NCBI GenBank assembly: GCA_002104985.1
Contig: MCGO01000023.1
Span: 248,001-312,000 of the forward strand
DNA from: Rhizoclosmatium globosum
Lineage: Eukaryota > Chytridiomycota > Chytridiomycetes > Chytridiales > Chytriomycetaceae
Reading direction: 5' to 3'
Length of the DNA stretch: 64,000 nucleotides
Part shown: one piece after another, positions 33,589-45,100 of the stretch
How the letters are laid out: the number at the start of each line of letters is the position of its first letter
Position numbering within the stretch: position 1 is the stretch's first letter
The notes under the pieces: model-generated
What the model was told of the DNA's origin: nothing
Databases searched by the model: none
The model's input: the letters and a program-made list of their open reading frames with translations, nothing else
Made by a program: the position numbers and the translations under genes

Positions 33589-35027
33589 TCACACCTTTCC
33601 CTTTCCCTTCACTTTATCCTTCTCCCTCTCTTCCACAATAAATGGAATCAACGGTTTCCTCACCAATTCATCCACTGCACTCACAACGCTCTCCCATACG
33701 CCTTTTGGTGCAGTCTCTGGCTTGATTTCTGCCAACAAATCTGTGCACTGATCATTCAGCTCGCCTTCCGTAGTCATTGTTCGGGATGAGATTCGAGCCT
33801 CCCATCTCTTCTTGGCATCAAGCACTTGGTTCATGAGGGAATAGTAGAGGGACTCGGAATAGGATTTGGCAAAGTCCTTGTCAAAACGGCTTAAGTCGTC
33901 CTGTTGCGATGTGGTTAAAATTGCTGTCAACATGACACCCAAATTGTGAGGATGATTATCAAGGGCGTTTCTGCGTATGAGTGGGCCTGATCGCTTTCAC
34001 TACGGCTTCGAAATCAAAGCACTAAATGATTTGGTGGATCTGGTTGACAAAGTTTCGCAAAGTCATCAAAAAGGTACTCCCGGTATCAACCAGACCCAGA
34101 CAAACATACGTGTTGTGCTTTCATTCCGCAGCAGCAGTGGAAGGCAACCAGGCCAACTCATAGACAGAAACTCCTCTCGTCTGTACCAAGTTTTGTGGCA
34201 GGTAAGGAGCTCACCTTGATTGAGTCCAAAAGGTCGAGACCATGCAGCTCAGTTCCAAATTCTGTCTTTGCTTGGTTCAGTGTCTTGGTTCTCAAAGTTG
34301 ACACCTGAAACTCATCCATCGGCCGCCCCACGGAACTCAAATAACTCGTTTGAGTTTCTTTGTACTCGTTGACTAAGGAGAGGTATGTGGCTGCTACTTC
34401 TGGAGAGACTTTTGACAGGATGGAGGGAAGGGTGGCGGAGGTTGTTGAAGTTCGGCGCAATGTTGACACGGCCACCATGGCATCGGTAAATAACTCGGTA
34501 ACAAGCGATGGTTCGGCTTCAGATGTTCGTTGGGCTGCGTTCAGAGTGACTGACGGGTGGTGCGCAGTTTTGGGGAGAACAGGACGGGTGTAGTCGAGTT
34601 TGGAGAAAGTGGGCAGGTGATTCTGATACCAGTCTTCATGGCGAAAATATAGCTTCCCTCCCATGTCGGTGGGGATGTTTGACGGGTCAATGTACGTGTG
34701 GAGTGACTGACGTGTGCATTGGATTGTCTTGGTTTGGAGTGAGAAAAAAGAAGGAAACAGAGGCGAATAGAAAGAAGATAATACCTTGACACCAAACGAT
34801 TCCAAGAATTTAGATTGAGGAGAGACGATGGACCATGCGCGAGAAAGGAACGATTTCGAGGCTGAGTCGCAAATGATCAATGCGACCAGTTTGATTGGAA
34901 TCACGTTCCGAATGAATTCAAGGAGAATAACGTGCATGGAATCAACAGATACGGATGGATTTGCGTCATCAGTATTGGATAGCAGAGTCAAGCCGTGTTG
35001 TTGGACAGTCGGCCTGTTGTTTTCCAT
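33589..35027 (-). CDS. SEC14/spectrin-repeat-like protein
   Basis: Exons 34785-35027 and 34215-34727 join in phase; a third segment from about 33970 to the TGA at 33589 continues the helical region. The N-terminal ~130 residues resemble the SEC14 (CRAL-TRIO) module of Trio/Kalirin/MCF2/SESTD1: a ...VALIICDSASKSFLSRAWS strand-helix, FGVKTIQCTRQSLHTYIDPS, and the C-terminal signature PTDMGGKLYFRHEDWYQN. The rest is helical with spectrin-like spacing (LNQAKTEFGTELHGLDLLDS; VLDAKKRWEARISSRT). No RhoGEF or kinase domain follows. It may bind phosphoinositides and act as a scaffold. The last junction is out of phase by one base, so there is either a missed exon or an indel in the 244-nt gap. Confidence 0.5.
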
Positions 35028-35279
35028 TTTGAGTTGTTATCAGTCACAGCTTTTGGATTACGGCTATTGAAATCTTACAATTCTAGAGCTTTTGATAGAA
35101 TCCAATAGAGAGCCCATTGAAGATCACGGATTGGGTCGTGCACAGTATTTGAATTTAATGAATTCAATTCCCATTCAGTTCTCCAATATCGTAGATTTAC
35201 AATCAAGATTGGAACGCCTATGAATACATTAGCTTTCTTTCCCGTGATATATCTGTCGACGACAGTCATACTGCCGTTC

Positions 35280-35625
35280 GTTCAGGGAATGGACACAAAC
35301 TCCACTCATGTACTTGCAACGCAAGTCACTGAACAAAAATTACTTTGCTTCATTCACTGTAATATTATTCCTTCCTGCGTGAAGGTGCGATCGGGTCCAA
35401 GAAGGTGTTATTCATAGCTCATACTAAATATCCTCCGTTTCATCAAATATGATTTCACTAACTCGCTACGTTGACTGCTTCACGAAGGATTGTTCACTGC
35501 TCTCATTATTCCATCCTACCTATTATGGACAGAACAGGCTAACAGCTCGCTACGCTGGCTACTTCACGAAAGATCATTCGCTGCGCTCATCATCTCATAC
35601 TGAAAACGCACCTGATACATCTCTT
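35280..35625. repeat. Dispersed repeat with two ~105-bp tandem units
   Basis: Two similar units begin near 35460 and 35555 (CTCGCTACG(T/C)TG(A/G)CT then CTTCACGAA(G/A)GAT and a TTC(A/G)CTGC(T/G)CTCAT end). The left part shares CTCATGTACTTGC with the repeat inside NTE1. It lies next to, and may be inside an intron of, the UBA-like gene. Confidence 0.55.
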
Positions 35626-35930
35626 GCGATATCAGGAATGAATTCAAACAGGGGGTGCTCGAGTATATCAAAGGGATAGGGAGGGTTTGCGGCGTAGAAG
35701 TTCACGACATCGGACTTGAATTGCTGATTCGACAGTGAGGTGGATTAGTTGCCTGGCCTTGAAAGAGAGAGGGTGTGTGTGAGAGGACGCACCCAATTCT
35801 GAGCAAAGAGGACAGTGGCTGACGAGAGATCAAAGTCGGTGGCAAACAGAAAGCGCTGGGCCGTGTCTGGATCAGCGGCAGTTTGAGCAATAAAAGCCGC
35901 GATTGAAGTGGCGTGAATGTTTGCATCCAT
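35612..35930 (-). CDS. UBA-like N-terminal protein, partial model
   Basis: Exon 1 (35793-35930) encodes 46 residues that fit a UBA/TAP-C-like three-helix fold: FIAQTAADPDTAQRFLFATD then FDLSSATVLFAQNW. The 69-nt intron has a GTGCGT donor, CTAAT branch and ATCAG acceptor. Exon 2 (35612-35723) encodes VVNFYAANPPYPFDILEHPLF and ends at a GTGCGT donor at the edge of the dispersed repeat. A possible later exon is 35075-35269 (IGVPILIVNLRYWRTEWELN), but its phase does not fit. If so, the repeat lies in an intron. Possibly a ubiquitin-binding adaptor; the C-terminal domain is not recognised. Confidence 0.5.
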
Positions 35931-35981
35931 TTGGAAGATTGTTTTTATTTATAAATACTCGTTGGAGTTCTACTTGGACTG
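35931..35981. promoter_or_regulatory. 51-bp shared divergent promoter
   Basis: Only 51 bp separate the start codons of the UBA-like gene (minus) and the repeat-containing gene (plus). The middle is A/T-rich (TTTTTATTTATAAATA), which could serve as a TATA-like element in either direction. Inferred from position only. Confidence 0.4.
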
Positions 35982-37856
35982 ATGGCAACAACAACAACAA
36001 CGCACGAGTCTGTGGCTGTTCTGCTTCGCCAGTTCAAAGGATCGCCGCCGTTGTCGCACTTGGTTGTCCCTCTTTTGTGGCCGCTTCCGAGCGAAGTGGT
36101 TGTTGATTGTTTTGGGAATGCGGTTCTTGTTGTTCGAGTTGATTTGTGGCGGACTGAGTGGTCGCTCGATGATCCGCCGTCGCTCGCCCAGATTCAGTGG
36201 TGCACTTGGATTGTTGTGAATCGGATGCTGGTTGAAAAGTGCGTTTCTGCTTTGCTTGGGTTCCTAACAAGATCTAACTACGGTTGAATCACTAGTCCGG
36301 CTGCCCAGCAAGGACTCTCGATTCTCTCTGATGCTTCAAATGTCCCTGAAGGTGTCAATCTCGATCATGTTCATATTATTCTTACAGAGTTCATCAAGGT
36401 AGCTTGTTCACCGTACCATCGAACTCTACATCTCTCACTCACTCACTCATGAAATAGATGACCATGCCTGTCAGTCTAAACAATCTGTATATACTAAAAC
36501 TATCTACACCCGACTCGGAGGCGCCACAACAAAAGCCATCAACCACAACATGGGTCTCTAGATTCAATGCACTCTCATCACTTGTTTCAAAATCACTCGC
36601 TCGATCGCACTTTCTCTCCATCATGGATTCTTGGAATATTCAGTGCACTACTTTTGATTCTATTGATTCTCTTGCCTCTGTCATTGATGTCTCTTGTTTG
36701 CCCATGGATTATTCTGCTGCAGAAGGTGCTCTACAAGAGTCAGATTATGATGAGTGGTATCAGCATTTGAAAACTTCAATGTTTTCTTCTACAATGATTC
36801 AGTTTATTAATGAACAAGAGTTGGATGTTCTAGAGTATTATGGATTATTGAGTGATGAAGAGGAAGGTAAAGAAGATGGAGTGAATTTAGAGGACCAAGT
36901 TCACGAAGATGGAGTTCACGAAGATGGAGCTCGCGAGGTTGGCGTTCGCGAGGTGGCGTTCGCGAGGTTGGCGTTCGCGAGTCGGAGTGCGCGAGGTTGG
37001 AGTGCATGAGGTTGTACTGCGCGAGGTTGGAGTGCGCGAGGAACGAGCGGACAGCTTTTCAAATGAAAAAGAGGTGGATGACCAAGATGCAGGGGACTTG
37101 AAAACTACAACGTCGACATTCAATCCGTACAATAATGTCGATCCACAGGTTCAAATGATTGCTGTTGATTCTCATGAAGATTCTTCAATGACGGACTCTC
37201 GCTCCGTTGTTGCTCTCAATACAAACGATTTAGCAGATACATTGGATCTGAACGATCTCATGAACATTATGGATCAAGCCGTATTGATGAAACAAACTCA
37301 AATCGAACGACAACAATCAATTCATATGACTGCTTCTCCATTGGATGATTCCACAACTGATTCGTCTCTTAATTCTACACAACCTCACTTGCAAGTGCAA
37401 CACGTCATGGAGTCTGTTTCCATGATAGACTCTCCACTTGAATATTCTGGAATCGGTAGCACTATTTCATCAGTCAAGAAGAATACTCTGCAACGATTAG
37501 AATCTATTGTCAAGACGGACTCCCCACTCGAATATTCTCCATCCACATCCATTAATGGAACTCACCCACCTCCACCTCCACCTCCTCCTCCTCCTTCTCT
37601 CGCAACCACTCCATCTCGTCAGCACAACCCTGTTGGCGTTGAACCAACAATACAGCCAGGAACCAAAATCCTACGTTTCAAGAGTGCTGTTCGCGTGCAT
37701 CGATACGAAGTTCCTCCACGCGCGGAATGGGAAAAAGATGTGTGGTGGCAAGATGAAGATGAAATCGGAGAACTTGAGGACTGGGAAGTTGAGCTCTATG
37801 CTGGAAAGAAGGGTCTACTTATTGATCACGACGAAAAGGGAGAATTGGAAGCATGA
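35982..37856 (+). CDS. Acidic hypothetical protein with REVGV repeats, possible PP1-binding motif
   Basis: Exons 35982-36238, 36296-36398 and 36458-37856 are linked by in-phase introns of 57 and 59 nt. The N-terminal ~120 residues are globular (TTHESVAVLLRQF...VLVVRVDLWRTEW), followed by an acidic Ser-rich region, an array of REVGV/REVGVH pentapeptides (36.93-37.05 kb), a polyproline run, and a conserved-looking end (KILRFKSAVRVHRYEVPP..EWEKDVWW). The RFKSAVRVH stretch resembles RVxF-type protein-phosphatase-1 docking sequences, but this is weak. Two repeat units are one base short, so the raw frame breaks inside the array; correcting both gives one continuous frame. Function unknown. Confidence 0.6.
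36925..37050 (+). repeat. 15-bp coding tandem repeat (REVGV)
   Basis: About eight units of GCGAGGTTGGCGTTC and variants encoding REVGV. The units near 36945 and 36975 are 14 nt long, which breaks the frame. Confidence 0.75.
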
Positions 37857-38061
37857 TACGGACGATTACAGTCACCCAAGTTATTCATAAATTGCATATC
37901 TGCATAACATATCACAGAGTTTATAGAAAGAAAAACACGGGTTTAACCCCCTTTTATGGTTTCAAATACGTCACGTGACCAAAATGACGCAATCGACCAA
38001 ACGTATTGAAATCCTCTCTCAACGAAAGTTGCCTCCTTTTCGCTGTTTCCTAGTGGCTTAA

Positions 38062-39051
38062 ATGACTACAATGACGCTCCTGGACCTCCCAATCGAAGTA
38101 CTTGCCAAAGCAACCGTGTTTCTACATCCACACCAACTCCACAGTCTCAAACGCCTGTCTCGAAATGCAGCATCCCGGCTGCTCCTTCCACCCTCCTTTG
38201 CCTTCGCTCATACAAACCTCATGATCCTCAAACAACAACCTGGCTTCAACTGGCGGATAGTGTTGTGGCACAAGCTGGGGATAAACTACATTGCAGCACT
38301 GTTTGCAATCTTTGGCGTTTCGTATCAGTCCTTGGCGTATCTTGGTGTGTTGTATGAAGAAGCTACAGTCTTTGATTTGGAGGCTTGTGAAGCGGCTTCA
38401 CTTGTTCCAGCGGCTTTGATGCTTGCAGCTCACCATGATAGTCAATACCTTCGGAGAGTTGGGAAACCTATTAATTGGACTGCATGTGACGCGCTTTGTA
38501 TTCAGATATCGGCGATTTCGGGGTGGACACATGTTTTGCGGAGGATATTTCTGGCGTCTGAACAAGTCTCGAAAGAGTATCGGGACTTTGCGTTGGACTT
38601 GGCGGCGCAGAATGGCCATTTGGAGCTTGTCAATTATTTGCTGACCTTGGATGTGAATTTGTCATATGAAAAGTCGTCAGCGTTTCGTCATGCTTGTATG
38701 AATGGGCATTATGAAGTTGTCAAAGCTCTTGCCATGCATTATACCACAAAGACGCCGCTGGATCCTGTTGCTTGCGACGGATACCCTCTAATTAAAGCCT
38801 GCAAGTATGGGCATGCTCGGATTGTTTCGTTTTTACTTCAAACATACCCTGAAGTAAACCCAATGGCGTTCCAAGGATTCGCCCTGCAAGTTGCAATTGA
38901 AAGTGGACATTGCGACGTCATTCGACTTTTAGTGGAGGATTGGAGAATGGACTGGAAAGTTCTGAAGAAAGAATACCAGGATTTGCTCAGTCCGTTTGTA
39001 AGCCAAATGGATATGAACAAACCAAGTGCAACTTCATTGCAACTTTGCTAA
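38062..39051 (+). CDS. F-box-like/ankyrin-repeat protein
   Basis: Single-exon 329-residue protein. Residues 1-40 (LLDLPIEVLAKATVFLHPHQ then LHSLKRLSRNAA) look like an F-box-type helical start. From about residue 170 there are at least four ankyrin-like units: FALDLAAQNGHLELVNYLL, FRHACMNGHYEVVKALA, LIKACKYGHARIVSFLL and ALQVAIESGHCDVIRLLV. Such F-box/ankyrin proteins usually act as SCF substrate receptors and are numerous in chytrids. A second in-frame ATG lies nine bases downstream. The frame is intact and the stop is TAA. Confidence 0.8.
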   Translation: MTTMTLLDLPIEVLAKATVFLHPHQLHSLKRLSRNAASRLLLPPSFAFAHTNLMILKQQPGFNWRIVLWHKLGINYIAALFAIFGVSYQSLAYLGVLYEEATVFDLEACEAASLVPAALMLAAHHDSQYLRRVGKPINWTACDALCIQISAISGWTHVLRRIFLASEQVSKEYRDFALDLAAQNGHLELVNYLLTLDVNLSYEKSSAFRHACMNGHYEVVKALAMHYTTKTPLDPVACDGYPLIKACKYGHARIVSFLLQTYPEVNPMAFQGFALQVAIESGHCDVIRLLVEDWRMDWKVLKKEYQDLLSPFVSQMDMNKPSATSLQLC

Positions 39052-39169
39052 TTTAAGTTTTGTAATAAATAGTGTAGATCACTGACTTTACGGTTTATTC
39101 TCCCACTAATAAGAATATGAAAATGTAAATAAGTTTACAATCAAACAAAGCCAAATCCTAATGTAACGG

Positions 39170-42100
39170 TTAGTTCCATGCTACCTTACACAAGTTCAAA
39201 GGAAACAAACCTGTTGCGCATTCAGAAATAGCAGTCAGTAAGTTAGCACGCAAATCTTCGTAACAGTCATATTCAGGAAGATCAATTTGGTTGAAGCTAT
39301 ATTGTTGGAAGTTAATTTCCCAACTACTTCATTATAATCACACTTACCAAGTGTGAGCAGATGGGAGCCGAAGCTTGGATGCAAAATCTTTATGGATTTG
39401 GAACTTCTGGATTCCGTTAGACCCCTCAAGCGCTTTGAAACCTTCGAGAGGGACTTTCGAAGTACCAGTCGCAAACTGAATCAGTTTGGCGCGTTCCTCT
39501 TGAGAGAAACTTCGCACAGCACGCCAGAACCATTGTATTTGAGGAGACGATTGTGTGTAATTTTGATATTCAGTGTTGTTCTTCATATCATCGATGTCAA
39601 TATCAGGCAATCCAGAAATCAGCAGCTCCAGCTCCTGTTCATTAAAGATTTTTATCAGATCTTTGGGTATGATGTCGTGGAAACCGCCCAGGAACGCGTT
39701 AATCTGTTCTTGAATGGCCTTGGTGAGCCTTTGTTCAGTAATAAGCGACACATATTCCTTCTTGTTTTCGTCCGTTACAGCAATATTTCGGCCATTCTCT
39801 TTCAAGTCGATAATTTTTTCGACGCCAAACTCTTCAACCTCTGTCGAGAATGTTAAGTCCATTACATCTGTAATATCGTTTTCAAGAATCCATTGAAGCG
39901 ACTTGTGAAACGATGGATCAATGGCTTCCATATCTTTCCAATCCACAGGAGCCTCCAACATACACTTGTAGAAAGATCTAGTAAAGTACGCATCCAGCAA
40001 ACGGCCATCATAAATAGCCTTTCCTATGATACGACCCACAAATCTGAAGTACAATAAATGGTCTGGATTAATCCATGACGAACGATTAGGCTGATAAGTA
40101 ACCTTATCAACTGCTGAAGGTTTGAAGAGTGCATAGTCTGGATTGAACATTTGACGGGCAAGAACTTGGAAAAACTCTCTTGTCACACCACCAGCATCAA
40201 CGCCTTCTTCATCATGGAACCGAATATTGAGCTTTCCGAATTTGATCTCATCGCCAGACCTTCCATGGAGCTGATGGTAAGAATCTTCAAACACCTGGGC
40301 ACGGCGAACATTAAGAGGCAGGCTCCCATAATGAACATGTCCAGCTTTTTTGTGCAGCTGTTGAGTAAAGTAAGTACGCTTGTTGTCAAACTCGAGGACT
40401 TTTGGATTCTGAATCAAGAGAGAGAACGATCCATTCATCAAAGTTGGGTTGTTGCGAACCATAACATTCAGAATCTTTTTATGTTCTTCGGTGAAGTTAT
40501 TGAACAGTTCTTCGTGTGTCAGTTGTCGCGTGTCTTTGTCCTTCGTTATGGACATTGCAAGGGCGGAAGAAGAATGCGTCAAACGCGCTGTTATTGCTGG
40601 CGCTGCTGCGACTCCTTTGTGCGACACGAACGGTTTTGAAATCACCATAAATGCTTCAATTAAAGGAAGCAGAACAGTACCAACACGCGTCAGGTCTTCG
40701 TTTTCTGACACAATACCCATCACATTTCCTAGGGCGTGCCATAATCCGGCCACGTCAATTTTGTTGTAAATAGCAGCCATATTTTCCTCAATGGACAATT
40801 TGGAGCTTGACTCGGATTCTGCATCCATGGGAGTAGGACCACTTGATTTTCCCGCAATTGCGGCTTTGATTGCAGAAGTGACTTTTTCCTTTTCCCGCAT
40901 ACTTTGTGCCAGTTTTGAGTGAATATAATCCAACGTCTTCAATACTCTCAGGAACTTCGCTTGCTGAGATGCAGCATTGGAGAATTTCGCAAGTGGTCCA
41001 GAATTTACATCCACGTCGATTGTGCTCGTAGCTAACATAGCCGCAACATCATTCAAATCAGCGACTATGGAATTTCCAAGGGACTGCGAGTGACCGATTA
41101 ATTCGTTCGTTATAATTTCGCGATTGTTGTTCAATGGCACGAGGTGTTGTATCATGGACAGTGTGTACTGGAATGTTTTGATGGAACACTCTCCAACTGT
41201 CAACACTTGGACTATAGCCCGAACATATTGGTCTGGAATCATAGGAACTTTAAGAACATCTTCTGCCAACTCAGCACCAGCGGGGATAACAGGTGGGTTT
41301 TCCGACTGGGTGGAAGAAGGTTCATTTGATGAAGTGTTTTGTGAGTCTGAAGCACCGCGAGGAGTGTCCACAAGATTGCCGGCGTCTTTTGCTTTGGCGC
41401 CCAGAGATGAAATGGGTCGCAAAACGAAAGTTAAGAGCTGGACAAGTTGTTCCAGCAAAACAGGATTCGAAAGGAAAATCGGTCTCTCTACTAAACTTAG
41501 TAACACTACTACAGGATAGACGTTGGTCACTGCAGTTGTCTTTTCTTTTCCCTTGCCCTTTTTACTCAGCTGAGGTCGATACTTTCCAAATGTGCTTGCA
41601 AATTGCTCGTTTTCATGAAGGAAGAAAACAACAATTTGATCGTTGCTGCCAACCAGGAAAATCAACGTTTCCAGACATCGCTGAACGATCAAATTCGGAA
41701 TCGCTTCAAAGGGCTGAACATTTGATGTCGTCACATTACTTTTGCCGGGGGCCATTCCTTGTTGTTTTCCTTTGGCCTTGAGAGACATTTGGGCGAAGTT
41801 CTTGTCCTACGAGTACGTAAGTTTCAATATTTACCATTATTTCACTTACCAGTAACACGAAGTCAGCATTTCCATCCCATAGAATTGATAAAAATATAGA
41901 GATCAAGTCTAATCTAGACTTGCTGTTCTCGCATAGGTTTAGAAGAAGACGATTTAAAGTCTCCTTGTTTGCAGGTTCCGGAACGAACAAGAGTCTCAAT
42001 AATGTGAAAAGGGCTGGCTTCTCCACCAACTGTACGACATCACGCGTAGATTTTTTTAGCACTTTTGCAGGTGGTGTTAGTGTACCATCCTCAGAAGCAC

Positions 42101-45100
42101 CACCAACAACCCGTCTTGTCAAGTTGCTGATACCCTGCCGCAGTCTTGCCATACTTCGCATAGCAGCGTTTGCTTCTGCCATAACAGCAGGTGGAAGGTT
42201 TCCAAGAAACTCGTTGTCTTGGCCCAACATCACTGCTTGCCGCAAGTTTGGGTCCAACCCTGCCAAAAATGCTGCCGGATCAACCTCAGCGGGGCCAGTT
42301 GCTTGAGCAGTACGATTTGTAGCTGGAGGACGCCTCTGTTGCTGGAGAACTTCATTGCGAATATCTGGCGGGAGGGCGTTCAAGAACTCAGACATATCTG
42401 GATTATCCACGGTGACCGGAGCTGCTCCACTCTGAGATCGCTGTTGCTGCCGCTGCTCTTGAAGATGCTGATTCAAAACTTCTGCGCGCAAGTCGTCTGG
42501 CAAAGCAAGTAAGAATTCGGGATCAATACCAGAATCTAAAAGCCAAATCAGTCATGAAAAGGAAAAAGAGGAATTATCATACCAGAAATATCAACTTGCT
42601 GTCCATCAATTTCAACGAAAATACGAGCGGGTGGCTCTGGGACAGGTGACTGGGCTTGTTGTTCTGAAGAGCTTCCATTCTCTTGCGAGCGTGTTGTTGC
42701 AGCAGCCGCATCTGTCGAAACACCCTCCATTGCATTTCCATTTTCTTCTTCTCTTTGAAGGCGATCATTTTCTTCTTTCGCAAGCCGTTTCGCTTCTTCC
42801 TCTGCTTCTACCCGGGCCCTTTCTCGTTCCTCTTCTTCTGCCTTAAGTCGGGTAGCCTCCTCTTCCGCTTTTCGTCGTTTCTCCTCAGCAAGTCTGCGTT
42901 CTTCTTGCTCGCGTAGTCTACGCTCGGCGTCCTCTTTTTCCTTGACTTTGCGCTCTTCTAATGCTGCTGGAAGCAGCAAAGCAAGTGTTGAGTCAACGGC
43001 TGTCATTGCTGCATCTGTGTATTCAGCTCCAAACAACAAGCGTGCTTCATAGACATAACGTTGCTGTGATGTTTGAATAGTAGCAGTATGTAACGCAACA
43101 GTTGTTCGTTCTTCAGAATTTGGCTCAGCACTCTGCAGCAACAATTCCGATGCCACCGCTGGATCTCCGCCTCCACGACGGAATAAATCTCTGATATCTC
43201 CGATGGGTCGACCATTTGATTGAACCTCTATACTAAAAGGTTGTCCTTCGCGTTCTAATTCCTGTATTTGCTCAATAGCTTGTGGTCCTACAAGAGTTTG
43301 GATAAAGCTGTGTAAATCCATTTGGCCACTTTGAAGACTAGGAATGAGCCCTCTGCCTGATGTTGCATTTGATCGATTGGTATTTGTTGAAACGGTGAGG
43401 TGTTGATTGTTTATCAACAGGGGATGAGCCTCTTCTTGCGGCACAGGCGGCCGATTGAGAGGAATTGGTCTGTCAAACAGATCACCACCCTCAAATCCAT
43501 CCGCAACTGCGTCCCAAATTCGTCTCCGTCTATTACGATCATTACCACCTTCATCGCTGAGCTGCCCATCGGCTTCATCGAAAGGAATGACAAGATCATC
43601 GTCATCGTCCTCAGAATTGTCTTCATTGTAGTCGTCTGGAAATTCAAATCAGTTACATCTAAGCAAGGACTTCCTTCACCTTCGCCTTCTCCATCCTCTT
43701 CAGCTCCATCTTCTTCAGGATCGTCGTGCTCTTCTCTGTCGTCAATACCGTTATCTTCTTCTTCATCATCTTAAAGAAGCATCAATAAAATTCGACACTG
43801 GACAAAAACAAACCATCAGCATTATCGTCATCTTCTGCACCTGACTGAATCTCAATTTCGCCCTCATCAATATCTTCGTAACCACTTGAATTATCTTCCC
43901 CCATTTCGGCGTCAGTTTCACCTTGACTTGCTTCCTGTTCTCGATTTTAATTTATACAGACCAGACTCACAAAATTCCTTACATTATCTGTGGAATCAAA
44001 TTCTTCGTGTGCTCCATGATACGGCTGAGGTACTACGATTTCCATATCATCTTCTGGATCGGAATTGTCCTAAACTAAGAGTCAGTTCAAAGTCATTAAA
44101 ACGTATCAACTCACAGAATCTTCTTCGGCGTCTCCTTCCTCTCCAGAAAACTCATCATCCGAAAAATCGTCAAATTGATCTTCCTCGTCATCTCCGTCGT
44201 CTGAATCTGACACGTCGTCCATTTCTATGTCTTCTGGGTTTGCATGATACATTCCCAACGATGAATTGCGGTAGATATTACTGATTTCTTCATTTTCGCT
44301 TTCGCCCAAACCAGCACCTTCGTCCTCTGAGGATTGGAGATCAGACTCAACGTCAACAATAATCATCTTGTTTGAAGGAGTTTTCTTGGTTGAGGACATG
44401 ACTGGTTTATCCGAGTTGACAGGGAGTTTCGCAATTTTTACAGCCATTTTTGTGAGCAATTCAAGAGGCTTTAAAACTGCAGTTGTCAGTGTTTTCGCCC
44501 GGGGATGGTATGGATCGATTTCCGCAAGAACTAAGGTAAGAGTATTTACAAAACCCTTCTCCAACATACTTTTGGTGGCTGCTAGAATAGGGTTTTGACT
44601 TGCTGGTATCTTGTTGAGTTGAGGTGCATAACGAATGTTGAGGATCTGTAGAGTTACGTCTGCCAAACCAAGGAACCGCCCATAGCGAGCATCAGCATTT
44701 TCAGTGGAAGCAAGTGCATCTTTGATAGAGCGCGACAATGCATCCACGACAGTTTTACAAGTGGATTGATGTTCATCATTCAACGTCTTATCATCATAAA
44801 CAGATGGGCCAGTACATAGTTGGGTTATTAAAGCTGCCGACCATGTACTTTCCATCAATTTATATTTGCTTGCAGGGTCTACTTCGGCTTCTTTAACTGT
44901 CAACGGAAGAAGATCGGTCAACAAATGGTGAATGAGAGGATGGCGAGCTGATTGCTTAACATTTGGAGTTGAGAATGGTTTGGCAGAACCTCTTGTGAAT
45001 GCCGCGACATGGTTTTTGCATACGTTATAGGATCCAACTAGCTCACTTAATGCTTGAAGCAAATAGCCTCTTCGAAAGTGCAAGGCTTTGGTTAACTTTT

